From assembly GCA_965223405.1 (NCBI GenBank), contig CBDCWO010000006.1, positions 6,138,001-6,202,000 of the forward strand: 64,000 nt of DNA, in the 5' to 3' direction. The stretch's first letter is position 1. Each line of letters begins with the position of its first letter. The stretch is from CBDCWO01 sp965223405. GTDB taxonomy: Bacteria > Bacteroidota > Bacteroidia > Chitinophagales > Saprospiraceae. A program made the translations under genes and the position numbers. Below the pieces are notes generated by a model. It saw nothing but the letters and a program-made list of their open reading frames with translations, searched no databases and had not been told where the DNA came from. Of this stretch, positions 62,141 through 64,000 are shown one piece after another.

Positions 62141-64000
62141 ATGGATGTTGCAAATAATAGTTACCTTCGTTTCCATTCGATCGTTTTTGTAATAGTCGTC
62201 ACTATGGGCAGCCTCACCGCCCAACAAATGGATCTATTTAAACTGGAAAACAGAAGCAACCAGCCGCGATCATATAAAAACGAATTGAGTTTCCATCATT
62301 CGAAACCCTATCAGCGGTTCATATATGATCAATTAAAGAACAGTAACGGAAATCTTGATCACTACTTTAATGAAATCATATCTTATACCCGAAACAAAAA
62401 ATTGGCACTAAGAAATGAACAGAATACCTGGTCACCCGTAGGTCCGTTTTATGCACCAGCCGGTGTAAATTCAAATCTAATTCCGGGAACCGGAAGAATC
62501 AACACGATTACATTTCATCCTAATGACATGAATATTATGTGGCTGGGTGGTGGACAGGGAGGTATTTGGAAAACGACTAATGGAGGTTCCACATGGTTTC
62601 CAATTGGAGATGATCTCCCGGTACTTCGAGTCAGTGATCTGACTGTGAATCCTCAAAATACCGACGAAATCTATGTGTGTTTGGGAGACTATGCCTATGT
62701 TGGATACGGATTGGAGCTAAATAATCGCAAACGGAATACGCATTATGGTATAGGTATTTATAAGTCTCTGGATGGAGGAAATCACTGGTTTCCAACCGGA
62801 CTTCAGTTAAATTTACAAGATGAGGATGAATCTTTGATGAGACGTCTTTTCATCCATCCTGAAAGAGATTCTATCCTTCTTACTGCCGGTATCTCTGGAA
62901 TTTATAGATCCGGGAATAAAGGAGATAACTGGATAAAAATCGATAATTCATTAATCTGGGATATCGAAGTAGATCCAATTCATCCGAAAGTAGTTTATGC
63001 AACCACCGGGTTTGTTCAAACTCTATCCAAGTATAAATCTACTTTTATGAAATCTGAAGATTTTGGTCAGACCTGGCGAGAAATCAAGGTGCCTGGAATT
63101 CCTGAAAAAGAGGTCGTGCAAAGGATCGAAATCGCCATTAGCCCGGTCAATCCTAAAATTGTATTCCTGGTAGCTTGTGATATCGAAGGAGGATTTTATG
63201 GATTTTTCAAGTCATCCGATGGAGGCGAATCCTGGATTATGGTCACGGATTCTCCGAATCTTTTGCATTGGTATGATGGAGGTAGCGGAGGTGGACAGGG
63301 TACATATGACTTAGCTATCCTTACCGATCCTGTCGATACCAACGTCGTCTATGTCAGTGGGGTCAATAATTGGATCACCAAAGATGGTGGCATGACCTGG
63401 TCCGGAACTTCGTTCTGGCAAAACAGATATGGGCCTAGCGTTCATGCCGATCATCACTTTTTGGCTTATAACCCTCTTGACCAATATTATTACCTCTGCC
63501 ATGACGGCGGAGTATCCCGGACCAAGGAAATAAAAGCAGGGTCCTGGATTAATGCTTATAATACGGATAATTATCAATGGCCCACTGAATGGGAACATCT
63601 GAACAACGGACTTGCGAATTTTGCTTTTTATCGGCTGAGTATAGGATTGGAAGACCCAAATCGTGTATTAACCGGTGCTCAGGATATGGGTTCTTTTTAT
63701 CAAAATGGAAACCAATGGAAATATCTTACTCTCGGTGATGGTATGGAGTGCATTGTTCATCCTTATGATACGGGCACTATTTATGTTTCGACCCAATACG
63801 GTCGAATATTCAAGTCTACCGACGGTGGTAAAAACATTAGATCTCTGGGCAAAAGTGGCCGGCCTTGGATTGGAGAAAGTGCCGAGTGGACCACACCGTA
63901 TTTATTGCTCCCCCAGGATCCGGCCAAGATCTATGTAGGCGCTTCCAATGTATGGTATTCTGAGGATGGTGGCGAAGAATTTATGCGGTTGTCGGATTTT
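62141..64000 (+). CDS. Large exported BNR/sortilin-like repeat protein, 3' end missing
   Basis: The frame is open from an ATG at 62141 to the last base (620 codons, no stop), so it runs past the window. A signal peptide is visible (RFHSIVFVIVVTMGSLTAQ). Repeated propeller blades follow, of the BNR/VPS10 (sortilin) type: GGIWKTTNGGSTWFPIG, GIYKSLDGGNHWFPTG, FMKSEDFGQTWREIKV, FFKSSDGGESWIMV, WITKDGGMTWSG, IFKSTDGGKNI and VWYSEDGGEEF. Proteins of this kind in Bacteroidota are usually 700-1100 residues with a T9SS sorting domain at the end. It is likely a surface or secreted adhesin or glycan-binding protein. Catalysis is not indicated. Confidence 0.85.
   Translation, partial: MDVANNSYLRFHSIVFVIVVTMGSLTAQQMDLFKLENRSNQPRSYKNELSFHHSKPYQRFIYDQLKNSNGNLDHYFNEIISYTRNKKLALRNEQNTWSPVGPFYAPAGVNSNLIPGTGRINTITFHPNDMNIMWLGGGQGGIWKTTNGGSTWFPIGDDLPVLRVSDLTVNPQNTDEIYVCLGDYAYVGYGLELNNRKRNTHYGIGIYKSLDGGNHWFPTGLQLNLQDEDESLMRRLFIHPERDSILLTAGISGIYRSGNKGDNWIKIDNSLIWDIEVDPIHPKVVYATTGFVQTLSKYKSTFMKSEDFGQTWREIKVPGIPEKEVVQRIEIAISPVNPKIVFLVACDIEGGFYGFFKSSDGGESWIMVTDSPNLLHWYDGGSGGGQGTYDLAILTDPVDTNVVYVSGVNNWITKDGGMTWSGTSFWQNRYGPSVHADHHFLAYNPLDQYYYLCHDGGVSRTKEIKAGSWINAYNTDNYQWPTEWEHLNNGLANFAFYRLSIGLEDPNRVLTGAQDMGSFYQNGNQWKYLTLGDGMECIVHPYDTGTIYVSTQYGRIFKSTDGGKNIRSLGKSGRPWIGESAEWTTPYLLLPQDPAKIYVGASNVWYSEDGGEEFMRLSDF

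Noticed and set aside
1..64000. CRISPR arrays or ribosomal and transfer RNA genes
   Set aside because: No regular direct repeats with spacers, and no rRNA- or tRNA-like structure, could be found by eye in the window.

Overview
The window reads as chromosome of a Bacteroidota, probably a free-living, Saprospiria-like member of the phylum. The evidence is a SusD-type glycan-binding protein, several proteins with type IX secretion (T9SS) C-terminal sorting domains, lipoprotein signals with loose Bacteroidota lipoboxes, TAnnTTTG-type -7 promoter elements, few clear Shine-Dalgarno sequences and an AT-rich base composition. The phylum call is firm; the class is a guess. I see no rRNA, tRNA or CRISPR array.

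Layout. 1-3.8 kb: the 3' part of a SusD gene, a strong terminator and a sulfatase with an extra GH20-type N-terminal-like domain, which looks like the edge of a sulfated-glycan locus. 3.8-9 kb: radical SAM protein, MazG/PRA-PH-like pyrophosphohydrolase, Ycf48-like propeller, orphan TRAP solute-binding protein and 3-hydroxyacyl-CoA dehydrogenase. 9-18 kb: sugar metabolism, with an N-acetylglucosamine-kinase-like gene, an ATP-type phosphofructokinase, a class I aldolase and a second phosphofructokinase carrying PPi-type residues, followed by a glycyl radical enzyme of the 4-hydroxyproline-dehydratase type with its activase. 18.5-20 kb: a PaiB-like flavoprotein and a membrane-anchored zinc-peptidase-like protein. 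20.4-25.5 kb: a damage-response mutagenesis cassette (S24 self-cleaving repressor divergent from dinB-dnaE), with an array of four dyads TTGGA-N5-TCCAA in the intergenic region; this is the most interesting regulatory structure here. 25.6-26 kb: a decayed four-helix-bundle (rRNA intervening-sequence-type) gene. 26-36 kb: cutA, two large T9SS cargo proteins, a helical protein of unknown function, a DJ-1/PfpI lipoprotein and a metzincin-type T9SS protease. 36-43 kb: dihydrolipoyl dehydrogenase, ArsR-like regulator, class D beta-lactamase, PhzF-like isomerase, rimM, mnmA and a TetR regulator. 43-58 kb: acyl-CoA dehydrogenase with an operator-like dyad, a second sulfatase, a membrane AraC regulator, an ABC ATPase with a permease-M1 peptidase fusion, a frameshifted serine hydrolase, an alpha/beta hydrolase, a LytS/LytTR pair and a DUF6886-like protein. 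58.4-62 kb: two insertion sequences, an IS110-type element whose upstream non-coding end could encode a bridge RNA, and a complete IS982 element with perfect inverted repeats and a 6-bp target duplication, with an RraA-like gene between them. The window ends inside a large BNR/sortilin-like repeat protein that is open to the last base.

How the parts fit. The SusD protein and sulfatases point to growth on sulfated polysaccharides. The kinase, two phosphofructokinases, aldolase and dihydrolipoyl dehydrogenase belong to central carbon flow. The glycyl radical enzyme implies at least transient anaerobic metabolism. The T9SS proteins export adhesive and proteolytic surface proteins. The S24-dinB-dnaE cassette provides inducible translesion synthesis. 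Two insertion sequences and two decayed genes show moderate genome turnover toward the right-hand side.
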